Shown here: positions 52,414 through 59,021 of the stretch, one piece after another
Layout: every line of letters begins with the position of its first letter
Numbering within the stretch: the stretch's first letter is position 1
From: an uncultured Ruminococcus sp.
GTDB taxonomy: Bacteria; Bacillota; Clostridia; Oscillospirales; Ruminococcaceae
Direction of reading: 5' to 3'
Length of the DNA stretch: 59,021 bases
NCBI GenBank assembly: GCA_947627175.1
Contig: CANQVA010000012.1
Coordinates: forward strand, 1 to 59,021
Position numbers and translations under genes: made by a program
Notes under the pieces: model-generated
Database searches by the model: none
The model's input: only the letters and a program-made list of their open reading frames with translations
What the model was told of the DNA's origin: nothing

Positions 52414-52586
52414 TATATATTTTTGTTGTGGAGTGAATAAAAGTGTTGTTTCCGAAACGATTGATTGAATAATAAATGTCAAATCATCTTTATATGAGTA
52501 ATTTGAACTGACCGCAAAAAATTTAAAATAGAAACTATGAAAAGCAAATAAGAACAATCTTAATCGCTTTTGATATGATGAATTGA

Positions 52587-54227
52587 TTATATCGAAAAAT
52601 TTGGTTCACTGTAACCGATATTATCATTCTTATATCTCATTAGAATTGCCTGTATTTCGACTGTTCCGCCGTTTTGGGTGTGTTGGATAGCGTATTCAAT
52701 GAGTTTATCAATATTTCTTTTCGTGAGTAAATCTTTTCTTTTGCAAACTTCTCTGATTATTTCAACACTATTTTCATCAATAGCATATTTTATCATTTTT
52801 ATGAAATTTTTCTTGACATATGCAAAAATATCTTCATCATCGGGCTTTTGTAAAAACATTCGCCATATGATGTCATATTTTATTTCATGGGGCATCTTTA
52901 AAGAAAAATCTTTTAAAGCAACAAGACGAATTTGTTCATATATTTTATCATCACCATATACTTTAATTTCAAAATCCGTTGTTATTACTTTTTCAAGGCT
53001 TGTACATTTTTCAAATGCCCATTTTCCGATTTCTATTACGCTGTTCGAAATTGTTATACTTTCAAGGCTTGTACATTCATAAAATGCAGCTCTGCCGATT
53101 TTTGTTACGCTATTCGGAATTGTTATACTTTTAAGGCTTGTACATTCATAAAATGCACTACTTCCGATTTTTGTTACGCTGTCAGGAATTGTTATGTTTG
53201 TAAGGCTTGTACATTTATAAAATGCAATATCTCCGATTTCTGTTACGCTATTCGGAATTGTTATACTTTCAAGGCTTGTACATTCATAAAATGCACTACT
53301 TCCGATTTCCATTACACTGTTCGGAATTGTTATACTTTCAAGGCTTGTACATTCATAAAATGCACAACTTCCGATTTCCATTACGCTGTTCGGAATTGTT
53401 ATACTTTTAAGACTTGAGCAATTTTCAAATACACCTCGAGCGATTTCTGTAACGCCGTTTGGAATTGTTATGTTTGTAAGGCTTTTACACATTGCAAATG
53501 TCAATTCTCCGATTTTTGTTACGCTGTCAGGAATTGTTATGTTTGTAAGGCTTGTACATTTATAAAATGCAATATCTCCGATTTCTGTTACGCTATTCGG
53601 AATTGTTATACTTTCAAGGCTTGTACATTCATAAAATGCACTACTTCCAATTTTTATCACGCTTTCAGGAATTGTAATGCTTGTAAGATTTGTGCAATAT
53701 CTAAATGCATCCCCACCGATTTTTATAACGCTGTTTGGAATAACAACATCTCTCTCATTACCTTTATATTTAAGAAGAATATTATTGATAATTACAAAGC
53801 TTTTATTATTTTTACATAAATTTTCAAACCATGGAGTTTCGGAAAATGCCCTATTCCCAATTTCTGTAACACCATTTGGAATTGTTATACTTTTAAGGCT
53901 TGTACAATCTTCAAATGCCCTATAGCCGATTTCTGTAACGCTATTCGGAATTGTTATGCTTGTAAAGCTTTCACAATATGAAAATGCACTACCGCTGATT
54001 TTTGTTATGCTATTCGGAATTGTTATACTTTTAAGGCTTCTGCAATTTTCAAATGCACCACTTCCGATTTCTGTTACGCTGTCAGGAATCGTTATACTTG
54101 TAAGGCTTGTGCGACCTCTAAATGCAACACTTCCGATTTTTGTTATGCCGTCAGGAATAACAACCTCTGTTTCGCCGTTTTCCTGTATGTATTTTTTAAG
54201 TATGCCATTTTCAATTATAAATGCCAT
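52587..54227 (-). CDS. Large BspA-type leucine-rich repeat protein without signal peptide
   Basis: A 546-residue protein built of about sixteen 23-residue BspA-type repeats (units such as SSAFYECTSLESITIPNSVTEIG), residues about 20-400, then a helical C-terminal region of about 140 residues (KYDIIWRMFLQKPDDEDIFAYVKKNF...). It has no signal peptide or anchor, so it should stay inside the cell, unlike most BspA proteins and unlike the dockerin LRR protein at 8742. One interrupted unit (NNKSFVIINNILLKYKG) breaks the array. Whole two-unit blocks are repeated almost exactly. GGAGAAAAATATT precedes the ATG. Protein binding is likely; partners unknown. Confidence 0.85.
   Translation of the reverse strand: MAFIIENGILKKYIQENGETEVVIPDGITKIGSVAFRGRTSLTSITIPDSVTEIGSGAFENCRSLKSITIPNSITKISGSAFSYCESFTSITIPNSVTEIGYRAFEDCTSLKSITIPNGVTEIGNRAFSETPWFENLCKNNKSFVIINNILLKYKGNERDVVIPNSVIKIGGDAFRYCTNLTSITIPESVIKIGSSAFYECTSLESITIPNSVTEIGDIAFYKCTSLTNITIPDSVTKIGELTFAMCKSLTNITIPNGVTEIARGVFENCSSLKSITIPNSVMEIGSCAFYECTSLESITIPNSVMEIGSSAFYECTSLESITIPNSVTEIGDIAFYKCTSLTNITIPDSVTKIGSSAFYECTSLKSITIPNSVTKIGRAAFYECTSLESITISNSVIEIGKWAFEKCTSLEKVITTDFEIKVYGDDKIYEQIRLVALKDFSLKMPHEIKYDIIWRMFLQKPDDEDIFAYVKKNFIKMIKYAIDENSVEIIREVCKRKDLLTKRNIDKLIEYAIQHTQNGGTVEIQAILMRYKNDNIGYSEPNFSI
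52980..54170 (-). repeat. 69-base tandem repeats of the LRR gene
   Basis: The 23-residue units correspond to 69-base direct repeats with high DNA identity, for example the blocks at about 53160-53300 and 53510-53650. Such arrays recombine easily, so copy number may vary between strains. Confidence 0.8.
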
Positions 54228-54317
54228 AATATTTTTCTCCTTATCGTTTTAAAAAATATAAACATATTATATCATGTTTTGCAAAAAATGTCAATAAAAA
54301 ATTACTATTGGTTAAAA

Positions 54318-54412
54318 ACATTGTTATAGAAAATCAACAACAGCATAAAGCGTTTCAATTTTTTGGAAAAAATCATCTGCTTTTTCTTCTATTATATTCG
54401 CAATTTATCCAC
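54318..54412 (-). mobile_element. Internally deleted IS1-like remnant
   Basis: About 95 bases match only the two outer parts and one inner patch of the remnant at 50.8-51.5 kb: the outer end (GTGGATAAATTGCGAATAT), a patch equal to IETLYAVV, and the other end (GTTGATTTTCTATAACAA). The joints fall at short repeats (AGAAAAAGC and GTTGTTG), so two internal deletions by microhomology explain it. It has no coding capacity. Confidence 0.7.
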
Positions 54413-54530
54413 TTCTTTTTGTTGTATGATTGATTTTTTCAGGAAAATTATGTATAATAACTGCAAGGAGAATTTTTGGATTGCTCTGATAAAATGATAT
54501 TTAATAGCTATTTGAAAGGATAAATATACA

Positions 54531-55436
54531 ATGAAAAATCCGGTAAACTTTGCAAAAAAAGCATCAACTGTTGTTTGCATTATTCTGTCTTCTCTTTGTG
54601 CTGTAATTGTACTTGTATTGCCACATTGTGATATTAAAATTTATAATCACACCGAAATTGCAAAAAGATTGATTTTGTCATCTATTTTAACTATATTTAT
54701 CGGAATACTTGTTTCATTGGCTGTTTTATTCTATAAAGCGGAAAATCGTTCACGAAAAGTCAGGTTAATCAGCAGTATAATAACTTTCATTTTAATGGAA
54801 TTATTTTTATTCACCGGATATATTGCTCCTGTTCCGCAGTTATATGGAAATGTCGGTACAAATCCCATAAAAGACCTTAAAAAAGCAATGTGTATTTTAA
54901 GTGATGATAGTGAATCAGTTACTGTTACCGGAATTTTTAGTTCTGTTGCTCACAAATACGGCATAACAGAAGGGTTGTACACTTATCACTATACACTTCA
55001 AGGTGAAGACGGTACGGAATTTATTAGCAATGGAGAACAGACCGGAATATATACAATAACATATTCTTTGAAAACAGGACTTCCTGAACAAATTATTTCT
55101 TATGATTATAATTGCGGAGAAAATATACTTAAATGGTATGATTATTCAGAAATTTATCCTGAATGGACTTCAAACGGATTTCCACCTGTAAAAAATGTTT
55201 ATAGCTTGAAACTCGATTTTCCATACCCTTTAATGAAACTACAAATTACTCATAACGGGGAAGTGATTGAAAGTAAGACTTATCGAAATGAAAATACTTC
55301 TGTCGGATTATCACAATATTTAACACAATCAGGTACTTATGTTGCACAGTTATATGCTGTTTATCATAATCCTAATGCTTACGGAGCAGAATATCTGATT
55401 CCAATTAGTAATGCGGCAGAATTGACATTAAAATAA
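54531..55436 (+). CDS. Membrane protein with large extracytoplasmic domain, unknown
   Basis: A 301-residue protein with three N-terminal membrane helices (about 10-32, 44-66, 80-100) and an exported C-terminal domain of about 195 residues rich in Tyr, Thr and Gly (GLYTYHYTLQGEDGTEF, YAVYHNPNAYGAEYLIP) that looks like beta-sandwich. I do not recognise the family. AAAGGATAAAT leads to the ATG. It begins about 120 bases from the IS1-like remnant, and its neighbours give no functional hint. Confidence 0.72.
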   Translation: MKNPVNFAKKASTVVCIILSSLCAVIVLVLPHCDIKIYNHTEIAKRLILSSILTIFIGILVSLAVLFYKAENRSRKVRLISSIITFILMELFLFTGYIAPVPQLYGNVGTNPIKDLKKAMCILSDDSESVTVTGIFSSVAHKYGITEGLYTYHYTLQGEDGTEFISNGEQTGIYTITYSLKTGLPEQIISYDYNCGENILKWYDYSEIYPEWTSNGFPPVKNVYSLKLDFPYPLMKLQITHNGEVIESKTYRNENTSVGLSQYLTQSGTYVAQLYAVYHNPNAYGAEYLIPISNAAELTLK

Positions 55437-55559
55437 ATTTGTATCATGAATATTATAAATTTTTTCGGAATGAAACGTGAGATAATGAGAGAAAGCGAGA
55501 AAAAACAAGAGAATCAAAGAGATTTCATGATATAATTTGAAAAAATTAGGTTTTGCCCC

Positions 55560-55588
55560 TTGACAAACTGTTTTTTATCATGTATAAT
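55560..55588 (+). promoter_or_regulatory. Promoter of rplM-rpsI
   Basis: TTGACA (55560-55565), 17 bases, TATAAT (55583-55588). Confidence 0.85.
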
Positions 55589-55594
55589 AATATC

Positions 55595-55688
55595 TGTCAC
55601 TGCGTGAAAAACACGCCGGAAATTGAATACACTGCGGAATTACGCCGTTTTCACTTCCGTTACAAATATTTTACAGGAGGAATTTTTT
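55595..55688 (+). promoter_or_regulatory. Candidate L13 leader RNA
   Basis: The expected 5' leader of rplM folds as GCGTG/CACGC (55602-55616) and a second stem CGGAA/TTCCG around 55617-55662, just before AGGAGG. Its place and size fit the ribosomal protein L13 autoregulatory leaders of Firmicutes, where L13 binds its own mRNA. The match is by position and fold only. Confidence 0.5.
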
Positions 55689-56117
55689 ATGTCAACTACA
55701 CTGACAAAACCGGCTGACGTAAAGCGTACATGGTATATCCTTGATGCAGAGGGACAGCCCCTCGGCCGTGTAGCAGCTAAGGCAGCTCATATTCTCAGAG
55801 GCAAACACAAGCCTACATTTACACCTAATGTAGACTGCGGCGACCACGTTATTATCATTAACTGTGATAAAGCTGTTCTTACAGGCAAAAAACTTGAACA
55901 GAAAAAGTATTACTGGCATACAGGTTGGATTGGCGGTCTCAAGTCCATTTCTTATAAGGACATGATGGCTAATCAGTCAGACAGAGCTATGACTATAGCT
56001 GTAAAAGGTATGCTCCCCGACAATACTCTCGGCAGAGCTCAACTCAAAAGATTAAGAACATATAAGGGTGCAGAACACAATCAGGCTGCTCAGAAACCCA
56101 TTGTTTATGAATATTGA
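55689..56117 (+). CDS. rplM: 50S ribosomal protein L13
   Basis: A 142-residue ribosomal protein. [24 protein letters not shown] near residue 11, [20 protein letters not shown] near 48 and [25 protein letters not shown] near 106 are canonical. The ATG at 55689 follows ACAGGAGG; a longer frame from 55623 would run through the leader RNA. Followed by rpsI in the usual pair. Confidence 0.97.
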   Translation: MSTTLTKPADVKRTWYILDAEGQPLGRVAAKAAHILRGKHKPTFTPNVDCGDHVIIINCDKAVLTGKKLEQKKYYWHTGWIGGLKSISYKDMMANQSDRAMTIAVKGMLPDNTLGRAQLKRLRTYKGAEHNQAAQKPIVYEY

Positions 56118-56137
56118 TAAAAGGAGGTTGCTTTAAA

Positions 56138-56539
56138 ATGTACGAATCAAAAGTTAAATACTACTACGGAACAGGCAGAAGAAAGCACTCCGTTGCAAGA
56201 GTAAGAATATATCCCGGTTCAGGTAACGTTACAATCAATGGCAGAGGTATCGACGATTATTTCGGTCTTGAAACTCTCAAGCTCATCGCTCGTCAGCCCC
56301 TCGCTCTTACAGATAATCTTGAAAAATTTGACATCGTATGTACAGTTGCAGGCGGTGGCGTAACAGGTCAGGCAGGTGCAATCAGACACGGTCTTTCAAG
56401 AGCTTTACTTGAATTTGACCCCGAACTTCGCCCGGTTCTCAAGAAAGCCGGATTCCTTACACGTGACCCACGTATGAAGGAAAGAAAGAAATACGGCCTT
56501 AAAGCTGCCCGTCGTGCTCCGCAGTTCTCAAAGAGATAA
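56138..56539 (+). CDS. rpsI: 30S ribosomal protein S9
   Basis: A 133-residue ribosomal protein ending in the conserved basic tail RAPQFSKR that reaches the P-site t[24 protein letters not shown] near residue 9 and [20 protein letters not shown] near 67 are diagnostic. AAAGGAGG precedes the ATG at 56138, which is preferred over 56114. Confidence 0.97.
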   Translation: MYESKVKYYYGTGRRKHSVARVRIYPGSGNVTINGRGIDDYFGLETLKLIARQPLALTDNLEKFDIVCTVAGGGVTGQAGAIRHGLSRALLEFDPELRPVLKKAGFLTRDPRMKERKKYGLKAARRAPQFSKR

Positions 56540-56839
56540 TTTTATCCCTGTTGGAAATATTCAAAGTTACGTATTTTCGGCATTTTTTATCGGTTTAGTT
56601 TTTTTCTGAAATCAGGTGAAATTTGAACGCAAACTAATACGTAACTAACAAATTTTAAGGCATTTGCCCTTGTGGTGAGTGCCTTATTTAATAAATGGTT
56701 TTTGCTTTTAATATGATTTTGTATAATTAAACCAAAACAGCATATAATTATTATAATATAACGGAACGTATTGACATTCCAAAAAATATATTGTAAAATG
56801 TAATATTAGAAATAGACTGTGATGAATGGAGTGAAGTTT
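56540..56839 (+). promoter_or_regulatory. rpsI terminator region and promoter of the ATPase-nuclease pair
   Basis: GTTACGTATT (56566-56575) and AATACGTAAC (56636-56645) form a perfect ten-base inverted repeat with a long loop. AAGGCA/TGCCTT (56657-56662, 56680-56685) followed by ATTTAAT is a weak terminator. TTGACA (56771-56776), 17 bases, TAAAAT (56794-56799) is a good promoter for the next two genes. No gene is seen in this stretch. Confidence 0.7.
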
Positions 56840-58102
56840 ATGATTTTTAAGATTAAGAATTTCGGAAAAATCGTTGAGGCTAATATTAAGCTTGACGGCA
56901 TCACTGTCATATGTGGTGATAATAACACCGGTAAAAGTACAGTTGGCAAAGCACTATTTTCGTTTTTTAATGGTTTAAATGATTATAAGAGTAAAATAGA
57001 TGAACAAAAGTACAGCAAACTTAGATTAACAATAAGAAATTATATTTATCATTTTTCAGATTCAAAAGTAAGAAGATTTGACTTTAACGATGCTATAGAA
57101 TATATTTTTCAACATGACAATCTTTATTCTACAGAGGAAGTTAAAGAGTTTTTAGAGTCATCTTATGGAATAGAGCTTCCCGAAGAGCGGCTTGTTTCTC
57201 TTGTTGAATATTTAAATACTTCTGAAATTGATATTCTTAATGAGTACTTATATCGCTATATCACCAATGTAATGAATGGGCAAGTTAAGAATGTCTATTC
57301 TTTAAGCAGTAGCCTTTGTTCGATTTCCGGCGAATTTAAAGATTTCACAAATACAATAAAAATTGAAAATCAATGTTGCGTTTGTGAACTGGATGAACCT
57401 ATTGAACATTCAGCGTATTATATAAATACTCCTTTTAGCTTAGATGGTCTAAACGAAAGTAGAACAACTGTATTCGGAAGTAATCCTATGAGTCGGAATA
57501 TTGTAGATGCAATACTACAAGCACAAGCAGAGATTAACAAAGATTCTATGACAAATATACTGGATACTGTTTTAAATAAAAAAGAACTTGATGATGTAAG
57601 AAGTATAATAAAAAAAGCTTATATCGGCGATACTGTAATAGACCATGGAAGATACTTTTATATAGAAAATGGCATTTCTTTTGATTTCAGAAATATTTCA
57701 GCTGGTCTAAAATCTTTCGCTTTAATTGAAAGAATGCTCGAGACAGGTGTACTAAAAAAGAAAGACATTCTTATTCTTGATGAACCCGAAATACATCTTC
57801 ATTCTGAATGGCAGATTATATATGCTGAACTTATAGTTATCCTTCAAAAAACATTTGACTTAACTATTCTTTTGGTAACGCATAGCTTTCAGTTTCTTGA
57901 ATCCTTAGATTTCTTTATGAAAAAGCATGGTATATTTAATAAAGGTAATTATTATATGCCTGAATCAACTGAAAAAGGCATTGTAATGAAGGAATTTGGT
58001 AATAATCCAGATGAATTAAAAAGAAATCTTTCTACAGGTACCTTTAAAATTGCTGATTTAGAATATAAATTTGATATGGAGCAAGAAAATGGCGAAAACT
58101 AA
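56840..58102 (+). CDS. AAA (SMC/OLD-like) ATPase of a putative two-gene defence cassette
   Basis: A 420-residue ABC-type AAA ATPase. FKIKNFGKIVEANIKLDGITVICGDNNTGKST (about 3-34) is the N-terminal strand pair and Walker A loop of RecF/OLD-like proteins. SAGLKSFALIERML near residue 290 is the signature-like loop, ILILDEPEIHLHSEWQ near 310 the Walker B with D-loop, and LLVTHSFQFLES near 345 the switch His. No TOPRIM domain follows, unlike OLD or GajA. The ATG at 56840 follows GGAG by seven bases. It overlaps the next gene by 14 bases. Such lone ATPases with small partners often serve phage defence. Confidence 0.82.
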   Translation: MIFKIKNFGKIVEANIKLDGITVICGDNNTGKSTVGKALFSFFNGLNDYKSKIDEQKYSKLRLTIRNYIYHFSDSKVRRFDFNDAIEYIFQHDNLYSTEEVKEFLESSYGIELPEERLVSLVEYLNTSEIDILNEYLYRYITNVMNGQVKNVYSLSSSLCSISGEFKDFTNTIKIENQCCVCELDEPIEHSAYYINTPFSLDGLNESRTTVFGSNPMSRNIVDAILQAQAEINKDSMTNILDTVLNKKELDDVRSIIKKAYIGDTVIDHGRYFYIENGISFDFRNISAGLKSFALIERMLETGVLKKKDILILDEPEIHLHSEWQIIYAELIVILQKTFDLTILLVTHSFQFLESLDFFMKKHGIFNKGNYYMPESTEKGIVMKEFGNNPDELKRNLSTGTFKIADLEYKFDMEQENGEN

Positions 58103-58769
58103 ACCTATATATAAAAAAATCCAAAATAGGTTTTTTATAAATTTCTGTGATATTTTTAAATCATTACTGAGTTTGAATGACACAGATATTATTTCAAATA
58201 TACATGATGCTTCACTTGATGATAGTAAAAAAGAAACGCCTATCTATCTTTATGATAAAAAATATAATAACATGGACGCTGTTAAGCTTGATGACATGAC
58301 AATGTCTTTTTTTCATTATATGAAAAATGAACGTCATCTTGAAAATTTTGAACAACCAAAAGCAGTAGATGCGATTTGTGTTAATCAAAATAATGAATGG
58401 TTTCTTATTGAATTCAAAAATTGTCCAATATATAAAATCACAGATAAAGGAAAAAAACTAAATAGTGATGTTTTGACATCAATCCGTCAGAAAATGTTTG
58501 GAAGTTTATGGTTATTGTTTACATTATCTTCTTTTTCTCATAAAAATGTTTTTGGTGATGATGTTACAGAATTTACTCGAACTCATTTTACTTACATTGT
58601 TGTTGTAAGTAGAGAAAAAAATCCTGACGAATTCAGACGCATTCATGAATGTCCTAATAACCGTTATACACCACCATATTTAAGTAAATATGTAGGTTAT
58701 TACTTTAAAGATGTATATATGCTAACAGAAAATGAATTTTCAAAATTTATTAGTAACTTTAAGAACTGA
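58089..58769 (+). CDS. PD-(D/E)XK-like effector partner of the ATPase
   Basis: A 226-residue protein of no family I know. AVDAICVNQNNEWFLIEFKNC (about 93-113) places an Asp, then about ten residues later Glu-x-Lys on a strand, the arrangement of PD-(D/E)XK nucleases; a following helix region (TSIRQKMFGSLWLLFTL) fits the fold. The start at 58089 is preferred over 58071: GGAG lies seven bases before it, inside the ATPase gene. Overlap of 14 bases indicates coupled synthesis and a shared complex. Nuclease activity is a prediction. Confidence 0.7.
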   Translation: MAKTKPIYKKIQNRFFINFCDIFKSLLSLNDTDIISNIHDASLDDSKKETPIYLYDKKYNNMDAVKLDDMTMSFFHYMKNERHLENFEQPKAVDAICVNQNNEWFLIEFKNCPIYKITDKGKKLNSDVLTSIRQKMFGSLWLLFTLSSFSHKNVFGDDVTEFTRTHFTYIVVVSREKNPDEFRRIHECPNNRYTPPYLSKYVGYYFKDVYMLTENEFSKFISNFKN

Positions 58770-58784
58770 TTACATAAAAATAAT

Positions 58785-58820
58785 CGCTGAGAGATTACTT
58801 CCCTCAGCGGTTATTTTTTA
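58785..58820 (+). terminator. Terminator of the ATPase-nuclease pair
   Basis: CGCTGAG (58785-58791) pairs with CTCAGCG (58803-58809), then GTTATTTTTTA. Confidence 0.8.
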
Positions 58821-58926
58821 TTTATTGATACTTTTAATCATTTCGGTTTGACTAAATATAAATACTGTCAACGTAAGAAAACCGGTGAACTCCTTTTTTC
58901 TGTTGTTGATTTTTTAACAACGCTTT
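58818..58926 (+). pseudogene. C-terminal fragment of an IS1-like transposase
   Basis: The plus-strand frame reads LFIDTFNHFGLTKYKYCQ, then KKTGELLFSVVDFLTT, close to VFIDAYNRFGLAKYKY and ELPFSVVDFL in the remnant at 50.8 kb but in the opposite orientation. The 3' flank AACAACGCTTT is also shared. Only the last 35 or so codons remain; the front is replaced by the terminator of the defence-like pair. After 58926 the sequence is AT-rich with a TATAAT near 58993 and a possible gene start at 59006, cut by the window edge. Confidence 0.75.
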
Positions 58927-59021
58927 CAGCCGCTCCGTACAGACTCACGGAAATCAATAATTACAAACTGTTTACAAAAAGGGAAAAAGATGATATAATA
59001 AAAATATGGAAAATAAAAAAC

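Noticed and set aside
52932-53417. A 161-codon frame antisense to the LRR gene with regular FKACTFIKC repeats.
   Set aside because: It is the mirror of the 69-base repeats in the true gene; it lacks a ribosome site and its periodicity is inherited.
52980-54170. Regular repeats that could suggest a CRISPR array.
   Set aside because: The 69-base units encode a continuous leucine-rich repeat protein and have no unique spacers or cas genes nearby.

Overview
The window reads as chromosome of a low-GC, fibre-degrading gut or rumen Firmicute of the Ruminococcus type. Evidence: five secreted proteins carry ruminococcal-style dockerins (two of them GH9 cellulases, one with two tandem modules I read as CBM79), there is a cellobiose phosphorylase, FabK is the enoyl-ACP reductase, and a ferredoxin-linked 2-oxoacid oxidoreductase points to an anaerobe. 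Species cannot be fixed from sequence alone.

Layout. 1-1.4 kb: tRNA-Pro, an acidic membrane-anchored protein, rsmE. 1.6-9.7 kb: a cellulosome cluster with two GH9-dockerin enzymes, a stand-alone secreted dockerin overlapping a trypsin-like protease gene, an unknown dockerin protein, and (opposite strand) a dockerin protein with BspA-type leucine-rich repeats. The last is the 3' end of a minus-strand run fabD-aroE-aroK-amidohydrolase-LRR/dockerin. 13.4-22.2 kb: fatty acid synthesis operon fabH-fabK-(Zn protein)-fabG-fabF-accB-fabZ-accC-accD-accA-acpP, diverging from fabD. 22.3-25.6 kb: P-loop ATPase and korDABC. 25.7-28.1 kb: small membrane protein, TPM-domain protein and zinc-ribbon protein. 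28.2-28.4 kb: a 220-bp non-coding element with perfect 21-bp inverted ends and a 9-bp target duplication. 28.5-36.3 kb: M20 peptidase, SDR oxidoreductase, citrate synthase, aldose-epimerase-like protein and cellobiose phosphorylase; the 5' leader of the phosphorylase gene holds an IS200/IS605-type element with an omegaRNA/HEARO-like fold and no protein gene. 36.3-40.4 kb: small lipoproteins and membrane proteins built by local duplication, with a reused UUCG hairpin-RBS cassette, then an XRE regulator with a perfect operator.

40.5-48.9 kb: azlCD, then a compact, intact set of nine phage-type genes (small and large terminase, portal, major capsid, prohead protease, connector, tail terminator, a small tail protein, baseplate-hub-like protein) with no integrase, repressor, lysis genes, tape measure, sheath or fibres, followed by a lone feoA and convergent guaB. 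This looks like a domesticated or gene-transfer-agent-like locus rather than an ordinary prophage, and is the strongest candidate for an undescribed system.

50.7-59.0 kb: three remnants of one IS1-like element lie around a sortase, an intracellular BspA-type LRR protein, an unknown membrane protein, the rplM-rpsI ribosomal operon and a two-gene cassette of an AAA ATPase plus a PD-(D/E)XK-like protein, a plausible new anti-phage defence pair.

The metabolic logic is coherent: secreted dockerin enzymes cut cellulose, cellobiose phosphorylase and the mutarotase-like protein process the sugar, KOR and citrate synthase make and use 2-oxo acids, and the fab/acc operon makes membrane lipid. All calls rest on reading motifs by eye; no database search was possible.
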